A DNA stretch of 64,000 bases, taken from assembly GCA_963752755.1 (NCBI GenBank), contig CAVVZJ010000004.1, forward strand, positions 310,001 through 374,000. Reading direction: 5' to 3'. Below the pieces are notes generated by a model. That model saw nothing but the letters and a program-made list of their open reading frames with translations. It did not search any database and was not told the origin of the DNA. Position 1 is the first letter of the stretch. Each line of letters opens with the position of its first letter. Below, piece after piece: positions 27,558 to 36,630 of this stretch. The stretch is from CAVVZJ01 sp963752755 (GTDB taxonomy: Bacteria > Planctomycetota > Planctomycetia > Isosphaerales > Isosphaeraceae). The translations under genes and the position numbers were made by a program.

Positions 27558-28813
27558 CAGGGCCGCCGCATCAAGATAGCGATCTGACGTAGCTTGGAGG
27601 AAGTTCGTCGGCGTACAACGGGGGCTCACCACGAGTGTCATCTCCCGACCCCGATGGACGCGATCATGCCCAGCGACGGACCCGCCGCCTTCCACGACCA
27701 CTTCCGAGACCTCACCGATCCCCGCGTCGAGCGGACCCGCAAGCACCCCCTGATCAACATCGCCTTCATCGCCGTCTGCGGCGTCCTCTCCGGGGCCGAC
27801 TCCTTCGCCGCCATCCACGAGTTCGGCATCGACCGCCGGACCTGGCTGGCCCGCGTCCTCGACCTCAGCCCCGGCATCCCCTCCGAGGACACCATCCGCC
27901 GCGTCCTGGCCCGGCTCGACCCGGCGGCCTTCGAGAAGGCCCTGTTGGGTTGGATGCAGGCCGTGCAGGAGGTCACCGCCAAGCGGTTGGTCGCCATCGA
28001 CGGCAAGACCTTGGGGGGCTCCTACAACCGGCAGGACGGCAAGGCGGCGATCCACATGGTCTCGGCCTGGGCGACCGAGAACAAGCTGTCGCTGGGCCAG
28101 GTGGTCGTGGACGAGAAGTCCAACGAGATCACGGCGATCCCCGAGTTACTGGGGTTGCTGGAACTCTCCGGAGCGGTGGTGACGATCGACGCCATGGGCT
28201 GCCAGAAGGCGATCGCTGCGAAGGTTCGGGAACGCGGCGGCGACGACGTGTTGGCCGTCAAGGAGAACCAGCCGACGCTCTAGGCTCAGGTCCGCGAGGC
28301 CATCGACGAGGGCCTGGAGCAGGATGCCGAGCGGATCGATGAGCATCGGACCGACGAGAAGGGGCACGGTCGTCGGGAGGTCCGCACCTCTGCGGTCTTC
28401 CCAGCCCCGGAGGGGGTCGATCCGGAGGGCCTGTGGCAGGACCTGTGTGCCGTGGGCGTGACGTTCTCGGAGCCAACGGATTCCCGGGGGCGAACCAGCC
28501 TGGAGGGGCGGTACTACATCCTGAGCCGGGGGTTGTCGGCGAAGGAGTTCGCCGAGGCCGTGCGGGGCCATTGGAGTATCGAGAATCAACTGCATTGGCA
28601 ACTGGATGTGAGCTTCCGGGAGGATGAGTCTCGGGTGCGAACGGGCCACGCGGCGGCGAACGTGAGTGTGATCCGGCGGTTCGCCCTTGGTTTACTGAAG
28701 CGTGAGAGCGGGTGCCGACGTGGGATCGGGACCAAGCGGCTGAAGGGTGCCTTGAGTGAGGAGTACCGGGAGAAAGTCCTGTTCAAGACATGAGATAAGA
28801 TGCCGTTTCCCTG
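27558..28813 (+). mobile_element. ISAs1-family insertion sequence, copy 2 (1256 bp)
   Basis: It has the same length, ends and sequence as copy 1, and the same orientation. The flanks do not match: the left flank ends GTCCGCAGTCA and the right begins GTGCCGGAGC, so no target duplication is present. It joins an ISAzo13 fragment on one side to a PEP-CTERM gene end on the other, which implies a deletion or recombination after insertion. Confidence 0.92.
27654..28793 (+). pseudogene. ISAs1-family DDE transposase with in-frame TAG (copy 2)
   Basis: It is identical to the transposase of copy 1, including the in-frame TAG (28281-28283) after ENQPTL, so neither copy encodes a full-length enzyme as written. 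The catalytic blocks AIDGK, IDAMGCQ and SIENQLHW are otherwise intact. The frame ends YREKVLFKT. Confidence 0.88.
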
Positions 28814-28915
28814 GTGCCGGAGCCGACGCCGCTCGTCCTCTCTCTGCTGGGAGGATGCGGGGCGATCATCATTCACAGAGCCTTCCGGCGGCAGCGGTCC
28901 ACCCCCAGGAATTGA
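28814..28915 (+). pseudogene. C-terminal remnant of a PEP-CTERM protein
   Basis: The sequence immediately after the right end of ISAs1 copy 2 reads VPEPTPLVLSLLGGCGAIII and then HRAFRRQRSTPRN before TGA at 28913-28915. This is a complete PEP-CTERM exosortase signal: a VPEP motif, a hydrophobic helix and an Arg cluster. The rest of the gene is absent on the other side of the element. It is too short to be found by length-based gene calling. The next gene (29304) encodes an intact PEP-CTERM protein. Confidence 0.75.
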
Positions 28916-28922
28916 GGACGCA

Positions 28923-29108
28923 CCGATGGGTGTCTGGGGCCCGACTTCGGGCCCCGATCCGGTCATCGACAGCCGGGGCCTGAAGACGGGTTCCAGACAC
29001 CCATCGGGATCAACTCGAGGAAATCGGGGGAAATCGGTGTTGGGAGGAAATCGGGGGAAATGGGCGTCAGTTCAATTTATCTGACGGAAAAATGAATTGA
29101 CACCGATT
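28923..29108. repeat. Intergenic palindromic repeats
   Basis: Two structures lie in the 388-bp gap before the PEP-CTERM gene. The first has perfect 15-bp arms CCGATGGGTGTCTGG (28923-28937 and inverted at 28993-29007) enclosing an inner hairpin GGGGCCCG-actt-CGGGCCCC. The second is an imperfect hairpin around 29058-29108 (arms like GAAATGGGCGTCA and its complement), preceded by short direct repeats of GAAATCGGGGGAAAT. No gene is seen in 28916-29303. Confidence 0.75.
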
Positions 29109-29303
29109 TCCCTGGGGCCATCCCGCGGCGGCCCGTGGATTCCACCCCACAGAGCCACGGGCGTCTTTGGGTCGGAAAAAGACAACATGGTCGGATTTTG
29201 TTAGCTCCCGAGCGGGACTCCCCCTAGAATCCACCCTCGGGATGGATCCTTACCGGCCGCGAGAGGCAGGCCGGACCATCAACCGAATACGGGAGCCTAA
29301 TTC

Positions 29304-30002
29304 ATGCGGCGAATCCACGCGGTTGTCCTGGGCGTTGCCATCACTGGGGGGGTGACGCTGCCGGGGGCGGCACGTGCCGACCTCCTCGACCAGTCGGTGG
29401 TGGTCAACAACTACCAGGGCGACCTCACGATCTACTCGGACCGGTCCTACGCCCAGACGTTCACCGTGGGGTTAGCGGGCGAGCTGTCGCGGGTCGGATT
29501 CCAGGTCTACAGGACCACCGGTGCCACCGGAGACCTCACGCTCCAGATCCTGTCCACCGACGGCGGGACACCGTCGCCGAATTCGACCCCGCCGCTGTTC
29601 GAGACGATCGTGCCGATCGGCGACCTGCCGACGATCGACGACCCGAATTCGGCCGTCCCGATCACGCTGGTGGACGTCTCCTCGGCCAACATCGCGGTCA
29701 CGCCCGGCCAGGTCCTGGCGATCGCGCTGCGAAGCCCGAATGGGTCGGGGAGCCCGCCGTGGACGCTCTGGCGGATGACTGCCGATAGCTACGCCGGCGG
29801 CTCCTCGTTCACCCAGACAATCAACAGCACCACCTGGGGCCCTTCCACGATCCTCGGCCCGGGCCAGGATGGCGGGTTCCAGGCCTATGTGAACGCCGTC
29901 CCCGAGCCCTCGTCGCTCGCGCTGGTCCTGATCGGCGGCCTCGGGTGGGCGGGCCGACGCCCCCTCGGACGGCTCGTCCGTCGCCGCGTGGCCGTCCGCT
30001 GA
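29304..30002 (+). CDS. PEP-CTERM sorting domain protein, 232 aa
   Basis: A signal peptide (VVLGVAITGGVTLPGAARA) is followed by a beta-sandwich-like region (SYAQTFTVGLAGELSRVGF, then DLTLQILSTDGG) of the choice-of-anchor type. A C-terminal PEP-CTERM signal closes it: VPEPSSLALVLIGGLGWAG and then Arg-rich RRPLGRLVRRR. It would be exported and processed by an exosortase to the cell surface or matrix. The frame is intact. No exosortase gene is seen in the window. Confidence 0.88.
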   Translation: MRRIHAVVLGVAITGGVTLPGAARADLLDQSVVVNNYQGDLTIYSDRSYAQTFTVGLAGELSRVGFQVYRTTGATGDLTLQILSTDGGTPSPNSTPPLFETIVPIGDLPTIDDPNSAVPITLVDVSSANIAVTPGQVLAIALRSPNGSGSPPWTLWRMTADSYAGGSSFTQTINSTTWGPSTILGPGQDGGFQAYVNAVPEPSSLALVLIGGLGWAGRRPLGRLVRRRVAVR

Positions 30003-30314
30003 AATCCGGTCGATGACACCGGCGGGATGGCCGGGGCTGTGCGCCGCGGACCTTCATTCGCGGGCACGGCTCCCTCGGGTGTGCTGCGCCCCGCGTGGTG
30101 GGTGGCCTGGGCAAAACGAGTCTTCGAGCGCGCCCCGGTCGGCAAGCTTCCATGGTCCGGGGCACAAAGACTTTGCCCCGCCGAAGTAGGCCGTCCCACA
30201 CCTCCTCGCCGGGCCGGCGGGCGGCGATCACATCGTCAGCACTCGGCCGAACCATCCTGATCCGCGTAATCAATGACTCCTGACGGGACAAGGGTCCTGG
30301 CCGGCGAACGGGCA
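30003..30314. other. Gap with no recognisable gene
   Basis: No coding frame with plausible content is seen on either strand. A short hairpin (GGGGCA...TTTGCCCC) occurs near 30156-30180. Confidence 0.5.
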
Positions 30315-30434
30315 CTAGCAATTCACGATCTCGGACGCCCGCTCGAACAGCGCCCATGCGATGGGCCCGACCATTCCGGGCACCATCTTGTTCATCACGT
30401 AGGCGAAGGTCATGCGGCGGTCCACGTCGATCAG
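30315..30434 (-). pseudogene. C-terminal remnant of a serine hydrolase (beta-lactamase/EstB family)
   Basis: An open frame ending at TAG 30315-30317 reads LIDVDRRMTFAYVMNKMVPG, then an Ala-rich helix ending EIVNC. This matches the C-terminal strand-helix of class C beta-lactamase-like esterases (the RMTFAYVMNKM block is characteristic). Everything upstream is replaced by the palindromic repeat at 30438 and the IS4-type element, so only about 39 codons remain. Confidence 0.6.
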
Positions 30435-30437
30435 GGA

Positions 30438-30498
30438 GGAAAAGGGGACGGAGGAAATAAATCGAGAGTCTTCAGAGATTTCCTCCGTCCCCTTTTCC
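30438..30498. repeat. Perfect 21-bp inverted repeat
   Basis: The arms (30438-30458 and 30478-30498) are perfectly complementary and built around GGGGACGGAGGAAA, with a 19-base loop. The repeat sits exactly at the break of the serine-hydrolase remnant and about 30 bp before the IS4-type element. Confidence 0.85.
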
Positions 30499-30646
30499 GC
30501 CTACGGCCCCTCCGATCGGGTGGCACTCTATGCCGTTAACCTTGGACGGGGAGTATGCGATAAGGTCTTGATGCGGCACCGGCTTGCGGCCACCCTCTCT
30601 GTTGCCACACAGGGACCGGGAGCCGCTCGCCCCGACGGAGTCGGAC

Positions 30647-32114
30647 ATGCCGCACCGAGACCACCCCCGTGCTACCGCACCGGCCGCCCACCATCAAGAC
30701 CTCCGGGTCGTCCTCGACTGGCTCACCGCCGAGGCCGACTTCGCCGCCGTCCGGTTCCGCGGCCCCTGCACCTGGTGCCCGCGCGGCCTGGCCTGCACGG
30801 CGCTGCTCTGGGCCTGGTCCGACGAGGCCACGCTCCTCGGGCGCTTCGCCGCCGCCCGCCAGATCGCCCTCGTATCGCTGGGCCTCGACGCGCTGACGGC
30901 GGCGTCCTACCAGGCGTTCACCAAGCTGCTGCGGGCCTGGACCACGGCGCTGGTCGCGGCCCTGGTCGTCGCCCTGCGCCGCCGGATGCGGGTGGACCTC
31001 GCCGAGCGGTTCGAGGTGGCCGGCTTCGCGGCCTTCGGCGTCGACGGCAGCCGGCTGCAACTGCCACGGACGGCCTCCAACGAGGGCCGGTTCTCGGCCT
31101 CGCTGGAGCGGCAGTCGAAGTCGAAGTCGAAGTCGAAGGATCATGTGGCCGAGGCCGCCCGCCGCAAGAAGGCCGAGTGCCCGCAGCTGTGGCTGACGAC
31201 GACGTTCCACCTCGGCACCGGGCTGCCCTGGGACTGGCGGACCGGGCCGACCGACAGCAGCGAGCGGGACCCCCTCCGGCAGATGCTCGCCGGGCTCCCG
31301 GCCGGGGCGCTGGTGGTCGCCGACGCCGGCTTCGTCGGCTACCAGACCTGGGAGGCGATCCGCGGCGGCGGCCGGCACCTGCTGGTGCGCGGCGGCGCCA
31401 ACGTCCGGCGGCTCAAGGGCCTGGGCTACGCCCGCGAGCGCGACGGGCTGGACGCCGACGGCCTGCCCAACTGCACGCCCGACCCTGGGCTACGCCCGCG
31501 AGCGCGACGGGCTGGTCTACCTCTGGCCCGACGAGCCGGCGGCCCGAAGCCGGCCGCCGCTGGTCCTCCGGCTGGTGGTGGCGCAGGGCCCCCGGCACCC
31601 GGTGTCCCGGCTCACCTCGGTGCTCGACGAGGCGACGCTGCCGGGCCGGGGGGTCGTTGAGCTGTATCGGCTCCGCTGGGGTGTGGAGCTGTTCTACCGC
31701 CACTTCCAGCAGACCTTCGGCCGGCGCAAGCTGCGGAGCCACCGGGGGGACCACGCCGAGTTGGAGGCGACCTGGTCGCTGGTGGGCCTGGGGTCGCTGG
31801 GGCTGCACGGCCAGGGGGAGCTGGCGTACGACGCGGTGCCGGCGTCGGCGGTCAGCGTGGCGGGGCTGCTGCGGGCCTACCGCCAGGCGATGCGGGAGTA
31901 TCGCGAGGCCCCCGGCCCGGGCGTGTCGCTGTGGGAGCGGCTCGGCTCGGCGGTGGTCGACGGATCCAGTCGGTCGAGCAAGGCGAGCCGGGAGTACCCA
32001 CGGAAGAAGCGGGAGCAGGCCATCGGCGCCCCCGAAATCCGGGCCGCGACGGCCCTTGAGATCGAGCGTGCCGAGCAGATCAAGCATGCTCATGGAAAAA
32101 GGTTAACGGCGTAG
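30647..32114 (+). pseudogene. IS4-family transposase, broken by a 64-bp duplication
   Basis: The N-terminal frame (ATG 30647) has the catalytic Asp blocks AAFGVDGSRLQLPR and LVVADAGFVGYQTWEA. The C-terminal frame has the YREK-type motif LYRLRWGVELFYRHFQQTFG with the catalytic Glu. Between them a 32-bp sequence is repeated at a 64-bp offset (31420 and 31484), moving the rest by one base. Deleting 64 bp joins LGYARERDGL to VYLWPDEPAA and restores the frame. A Ser-Lys repeat (SKSKSKSK) occurs near 31120. Confidence 0.82.
31420..31515. repeat. 32-bp direct repeat at 64-bp spacing inside the IS4 transposase
   Basis: Units at 31420-31451 and 31484-31515 share 32 bases (core GGGCTACGCCCGCGAGCGCG). 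They are separated by 32 bp that encode DADGLPN in the first frame. The 64-bp offset is not a multiple of three and causes the frameshift. Confidence 0.85.
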
Positions 32115-32632
32115 GGTGCCACGGGAGCCGCGGCGGCACCGACCTGTACGGGGACGGGCACCACGTTCACGCCCAGAACGAAGCCGGGCGGCGTCGGCGG
32201 GGGCGGGGTCGGTGGCTGAGGTGGGTTCGGGGTGGGATTCGCGGCGATGAACACGAAGCCCCGCTGCGGGCGATTCGTCCGGATGTTCACGAAATCGACA
32301 GTGGTCTGGTCGAAGTGTGACTCGAGGTCCTGCGGCGAGCGGACCCACTGTCCGTCCAGGGCGTAGATCATGTCGCCCGGCTCAAGCTGGATCTGCCGCA
32401 GGGGCGATGCGGGCTCGGGATAGCGAGTCAGCCGGGCGCCCCAGGTCTGCCCGTAGGGGACCCAGCGGTAGTAAAACCCGAGCCTGGGGGAAAAGTTGTC
32501 GGCAGCCGTGGCTTCGGGTGCGGCCTGGGGCGGGTACGTTTGCTACGCGACGACCGGACCGGCCGCCAGCGTGGCGGCGATGGCGACCACTTCGAGGCCG
32601 CGGCGAAACATCCTGACCGGTTGATCTATCAT
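32115..32632 (-). pseudogene. Secreted PDZ-like/Pro-rich protein, in-frame TAG and C-terminus cut by the IS4 element
   Basis: The ATG at 32632 opens a signal peptide (GLEVVAIAATLAAGPVVA), then an in-frame TAG at 32543-32545, then QTYPPQAAPEATAADNFSPR in the same frame. A PDZ-like block follows (IQLEPGDMIYALDGQWVRSP, DLESHF, VDFVNIRTNRPQRGFVFIA). A Pro-rich linker and a hydrophobic tail run into the right inverted repeat of the IS4-type element, so the true C-terminus is probably lost. Such small PDZ-like secreted proteins are common in planctomycetes, with unknown roles. Confidence 0.6.
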
Positions 32633-33019
32633 GGGGCCTCCTCGATCACTGTCTTGGGGTCTGGGGGGATGCGACGACAACGAGCGATCCCGGTCTACGA
32701 GCTAACCCGCGCCGGCCGGGGTTCGCGTGTCCGACCCTGGACGCTGTTGGGCCCCGGACGAGCCGGGCACCGCCTCCATCCGCCTCTGGTACACCCGGTC
32801 CCGCCGAATGTGACCAGACGAATTTGAACATTGCTCGTACTGATCCGTGGCGAACGTTCGCGATATGGCCGGCGCTGGGCCTCGTTTCGAGAACCGTGTT
32901 GCGACGCCAGAATTCTGGCCCCGGCCCGGGATGCCCGCCGGGGAACACCCTGGTATCATAGGACACCCGCCGTCCGGTTGACCCGTTTCCTTCAGGCCCG
33001 AGGCCGTGAGGTCCGTCCG
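32633..33019. other. Gap between PDZ-like gene and AAA+ regulator
   Basis: No gene is recognised. The stretch must carry the divergent promoters of the two flanking genes. A TATCAT hexamer near 32950 is a possible -10 element for the regulator, but no matching -35 is clear. Confidence 0.4.
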
Positions 33020-34836
33020 ATGCCCTGGATTCCGCACATCATGGTCCTGGACGACGACGCCCGGGTCCTCGACTCGCTGATCCCGAGCTTCGCGCACGAG
33101 CTGGCTCGCGGCCTGGGACGCACCAGTGTGGGTTCGGCGATTGTGCGACGGGGAGAGCCGGCGGGCGGACCGGGTCCGGTCCACATCCGGGTTTCGGCCC
33201 ACGGCTTCGAGAGCGAGCGGCTGGGGTCGTACCGTTGCCGATCGCCGTATCATGTCCATCTCCACCTCGTCCGCGAGCTAGGCGGGCGGTTCGACCTGGC
33301 GCGAAGACTCCTCAACGAGCAGCTCTTCGCCGTGGTTGTCTCTGACCTTCGTTTCTCCGACGACGCCGGGGGCCAGCGGGCCGGGCAACTGTTCGTCGAT
33401 GAGGTGGGGCGCGTCCATCCCGAGTCGATGGGCCTGCTTTACTCCGCTTATCCCCGACCGGAGGGCTTCCCGGCCGACCGCTTCGTCCGCAAGGGGGGCG
33501 AGTCCTCGGGCGGGCCAGCGCTGGCGGACGTGGTGGTGAAGGCGGTCGAGATGCACTTCGGCTTACCGCCGGTCAAGGCGTTCGCCGAGGCGGTGGCCGA
33601 TCAGGGACTCATCTACCAGTCCGACGCCTTCGGTTCGACGCTCGCGCAGGTCTTCGCTTTGGCGAGGCTGCTCGGTCCCGAGTCGGGCCCGCCCGCGCGG
33701 CCCACAGGCCGGATGCGTAAACCGCTGCCCTGCCTGATGCTCGACGGTGAGAGCGGCACCGGCAAGCGGGGGCTGGCGGCGGTCTTCCACGCCTCGTCCG
33801 AGCGGCGGCGGCACCCGTTGACCGTGGCCTCCTGCAACGAGTTGACCAACGAGACGCTCCTCCGCTCGATCCTCTTCGGCCACAAGCGCGGGGCCTTCAC
33901 CGACGCCCGCGAGGACCGCCCCGGACTGGTCGCCTCGGCCGGAAAGGGGGTGGTTCTGCTCGATGACTTTCACCGCTTGCCGCCCGCCTGCTCGGCGATC
34001 TTGCATTCCTTCCTCGAAGACGGCGAGTTCAGCCGGCTCGGCGAGGAGGAGGTCCGCCGACAGGCCGAGTGTGCCGTCGTGCTGACGGTCGAGACCCAGC
34101 CCTGGGCCGAGCGCCGACGTTCGGGCGAACTGCCGTTGGCGTTCCTCGCCCGGGTCGAACGCCTGCCGGTGACGATCCCGCCGCTTCGCGAGCGTCCCGA
34201 CGACATCGAAGCCCAGGCCCGCTGGCTCACGCGGACGATCGCTGCCGAGGTGGGCGCCGAGGTCGAGCTGACCGACGACGCCCTGGCCAACCTCCGCGTT
34301 CAGGCCTTCGCCGAGAGCAACAGCCGCGAGCTTCGCAACGCGATCGAGCGGGCCATCTACCGCCATTACCGCGAGACGGACCTGCTCGACTGGTCGCACC
34401 TGCAACCGTTCCTCAGTTCCGACTCCAACCCGGCGCCGGCCGCCACGCCCACGGCGAGGGCCCTGGCGACTCCCACCGGTCCGACACCCGTGCTCAACGA
34501 GTGGCAACGACGGCTCCGCGCCCTGGCCGCGAAGATCCTCGCCAAGGGGACCGGCCTGGACGCCGACGACGCGCCGGCGGTCATCACAACCCTCTTCGAG
34601 CAGACGATGCCGCCTGTCTGGCAAGCCGTCGAGTCGGCCCGCAACGCCACGCCCGAGTCTCCGGCGATCCCGATGCCCGTCTGGGAAGACCTCTGGCGCT
34701 GCTTCGCCGTGAGCTGGCTCGGCGGTCCGACCCCGGCCGAGAAGGTGCTGGGCATCCCGGCCAACACGCTCCGACAGTGGATCAACGATCGGGAATCGCG
34801 CGAGGAAGGTATCTCGGAGAGTCGCAGAGACTGTAG
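33020..34836 (+). CDS. Sigma54-type AAA+ response regulator with atypical GAFTDA loop
   Basis: Residues 1-200 are a stretched receiver-like domain (IMVLDDDARVLDSLIPSF; phosphoacceptor candidate in VVVSDLRFSDD). The AAA+ domain has Walker A (LDGESGTGKRGL), the L1 loop GHKRGAFTDARED, Walker B region GVVLLDDFHRLPP and an arginine-finger region FLARVERLPVTIPPLRERPDD. A Fis-like HTH lies near the end (EKVLGIPANTLRQWIND). The sigma54-contact motif is normally GAFTGA; GAFTDA suggests altered or no sigma54 contact. The reading frame does not stop after the HTH but runs on to 35920 antisense to cysK. A natural end near 34836 (TAG one frame over) is assumed. Confidence 0.75.
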
Positions 34837-34900
34837 AGAGAGATCGAGATCTTTTGACCCGGCCCCTTCTCGGGTCTCTGCGTGCTCTGCGAGAGTCGCC

Positions 34901-35875
34901 TTATTCCGGGAAGAGTGGCGTCGAGAGGTAGCGCTCGCCGAGGTCGGGGAGGACAACGACGATCAGCTTGCCGGCATTCTCGGGTCGGTTGGCGACCTGG
35001 ATGGCTGCCGCGGCCGCGGCGCCGCAGGAGATGCCGCAGAGCATCCCTTCCTCACGGGCCAGGCGGCGGGACATCTCGAAGGAGTCCTCGTCCTTGACCT
35101 GGAGGACCTCGTCGATGATGTCCACGTTGAGCACGTCGGGAATGAATCCGGCGCCGATGCCCTGGATCTTGTGGGGGCCGGGCTTGAGGGGCTCGCCGTG
35201 CTTCTTCTGAGTGATCACCGGGGAGTTGACCGGCTCGACGGCGATGACCTTGAGGTCGGGTTTGCGGCTCTTGAGGACCTCGCCGCAACCGGTGATCGTG
35301 CCGCCAGTGCCGACGCCAGCCACGAGGATGTCGATCTTGCCGTCGGTGTCACGCCAGATCTCCTCGGCGGTGGTCCGGCGGTGGACCTCCGGGTTGGCCG
35401 GGTTCTTGAACTGCTGGGGCATGAAGGCGTTGGGCGTGTTCTGGAGGATCTCCTCGGCCCGACGCATGGCGCCGGGCATGCCCTCGGAGGCCGGGGTCAG
35501 CACGACCTCCGCACCGAAGGCCTTGAGCAATCGCCGGCGCTCCAGGCTCATGCTCTCGGGCATCGTGACCATCAGTTTGTAGCCGCGGGCGGCGCAGGTG
35601 AAGGCCAGGCCGATGCCGGTGTTGCCGCTGGTCGGCTCGACGATGGTGGTTTCCTGGTTGATCTTGCCGTCGCGTTCGGCGGCGTCGATCATGGCCACGC
35701 CGATGCGGTCCTTGACCGACCAGAGCGGGTTGAAGTTCTCCAGCTTGGCGGCCACCTGGGCCGGACAGCCGTCGGTGACCCGCCGCAGCCGGATCAAGGG
35801 CGTGTTCCCGATGCACTGAGTGATGTCGTCGTAAATCCGGCCCCGCACGCCGGAACCCGCTTCGGCTGTGGCCAT
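34901..35875 (-). CDS. cysK: Cysteine synthase A, 324 aa
   Basis: This is the PLP-dependent O-acetylserine sulfhydrylase that makes cysteine from O-acetylserine and sulfide in the cytoplasm. The PLP lysine lies in LWSVKDRIGVAMI, the substrate loop in VEPTSGNTGIGLAF, the phosphate-binding Gly-rich loop in VAGVGTGGTITG and a C-terminal serine block in LCGISCGAAAAAA. The sequence before the lysine is NPLWSVKDR rather than the usual NPGGSVKDR, a variant within the family. The length is normal. The frame is intact from ATG 35875. Confidence 0.93.
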   Translation of the reverse strand: MATAEAGSGVRGRIYDDITQCIGNTPLIRLRRVTDGCPAQVAAKLENFNPLWSVKDRIGVAMIDAAERDGKINQETTIVEPTSGNTGIGLAFTCAARGYKLMVTMPESMSLERRRLLKAFGAEVVLTPASEGMPGAMRRAEEILQNTPNAFMPQQFKNPANPEVHRRTTAEEIWRDTDGKIDILVAGVGTGGTITGCGEVLKSRKPDLKVIAVEPVNSPVITQKKHGEPLKPGPHKIQGIGAGFIPDVLNVDIIDEVLQVKDEDSFEMSRRLAREEGMLCGISCGAAAAAAIQVANRPENAGKLIVVVLPDLGERYLSTPLFPE

Positions 35876-35984
35876 CGTCTCTGCCTCCTGGGGAACTCTG
35901 GGGGCCGCGCCCTGGACTGAACGTCCCGGGAGCGGCCCGCGACCACTCCTGTTATCGGATCGCTCATCGCGATCGGAAGAACGA

Positions 35985-36450
35985 TTATGGGTAGTAGATC
36001 CGGAAAGGATGCCAGGGGTGTCGGTTGGCCGCCTGCACGCCGATGATCTCACCCGGCGATGCGTAGCCATATGGCGACGGGGCGACGTACCAGTCGCCTC
36101 CCCAGCCGCCCGTCGAGGGACCGTAGGAGACCGGTTGGGGTGCGGCGGTCGTCGTCGGGACGGGTGTAGTCGCCGCTGGCTGGACGCGGGGTCTCGGCGG
36201 CCGGTGCGGGCGGGGACGGCTGGGCCTGGTAATACGATGCCTGGTTGACGTAACCGGTCTGCGCGAAGCCGCCGTAGAACCGCGTCGCCGGTGCCGGGAT
36301 GACCGCGGCCGGGCCGGAGGCGACGGCATAACCGCCTCCATGTCCACCGGCCTGGACCGCCTGGGGGGCGGCCAGACCGACCGCGAGCGCCAGGCAGGGA
36401 ATCGTCGCCAGCAAGGGGAGAAGCCGCCGCTGTCGGAGATGTCTGTTCAT
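35985..36450 (-). pseudogene. Secreted Pro-rich hypothetical protein, frameshifted
   Basis: A signal peptide (LLATIPCLALAVGLAAPQAVQA) is followed by a Gly/Tyr-rich part (YGGFAQTGYVNQASYYQAQP) and a Pro/Ala linker. The C-terminal part (TTAAPQPVSYGPSTGGWGGD, YASPGEIIGVQAANRHPWHP) is in another frame. The switch lies near 36160-36180. Together they form a small exported protein of about 155 residues typical of planctomycetes. The function is unknown. Confidence 0.6.
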
Positions 36451-36630
36451 CGCGAAGGGCCCTTTCCGGTTCCTCTTGGTAGTTCTGTCCCGGCCCCCAC
36501 CTCCGTGTGGACCGGCGGGGGCCCGGCCTGCCCTGCCGCAAGGTCCATTCCTGATTTTATTCCGAAGCATCTTGGGGAACAATCTGAAGATTGCGGCGCT
36601 CGCGCCGCGAAGCTCCGCACCAAGCTTACC

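Larger units (their letters stand above)
30528..32114 (+). mobile_element. IS4-family-like element with damaged transposase
   Basis: The inverted ends read CTATGCCGTTAACCTT (left) and CTACGCCGTTAACCTT (right, read inward). The similarity extends a few bases further outward on both sides (GTGGCAC), so exact ends and target duplication are uncertain. The right end lies in the tail of the PDZ-like gene. Confidence 0.7.

Noticed and set aside
4294..28813. Composite transposon made by the two identical ISAs1 copies
   Set aside because: Copy 1 has its own target duplication on both sides and the outer flanks of the pair do not match, so they did not move as a unit.
34837..35920. C-terminal extension of the AAA+ regulator
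   Set aside because: It is antisense to the intact cysK gene and has shadow-like composition; treated as chance read-through of an open frame.
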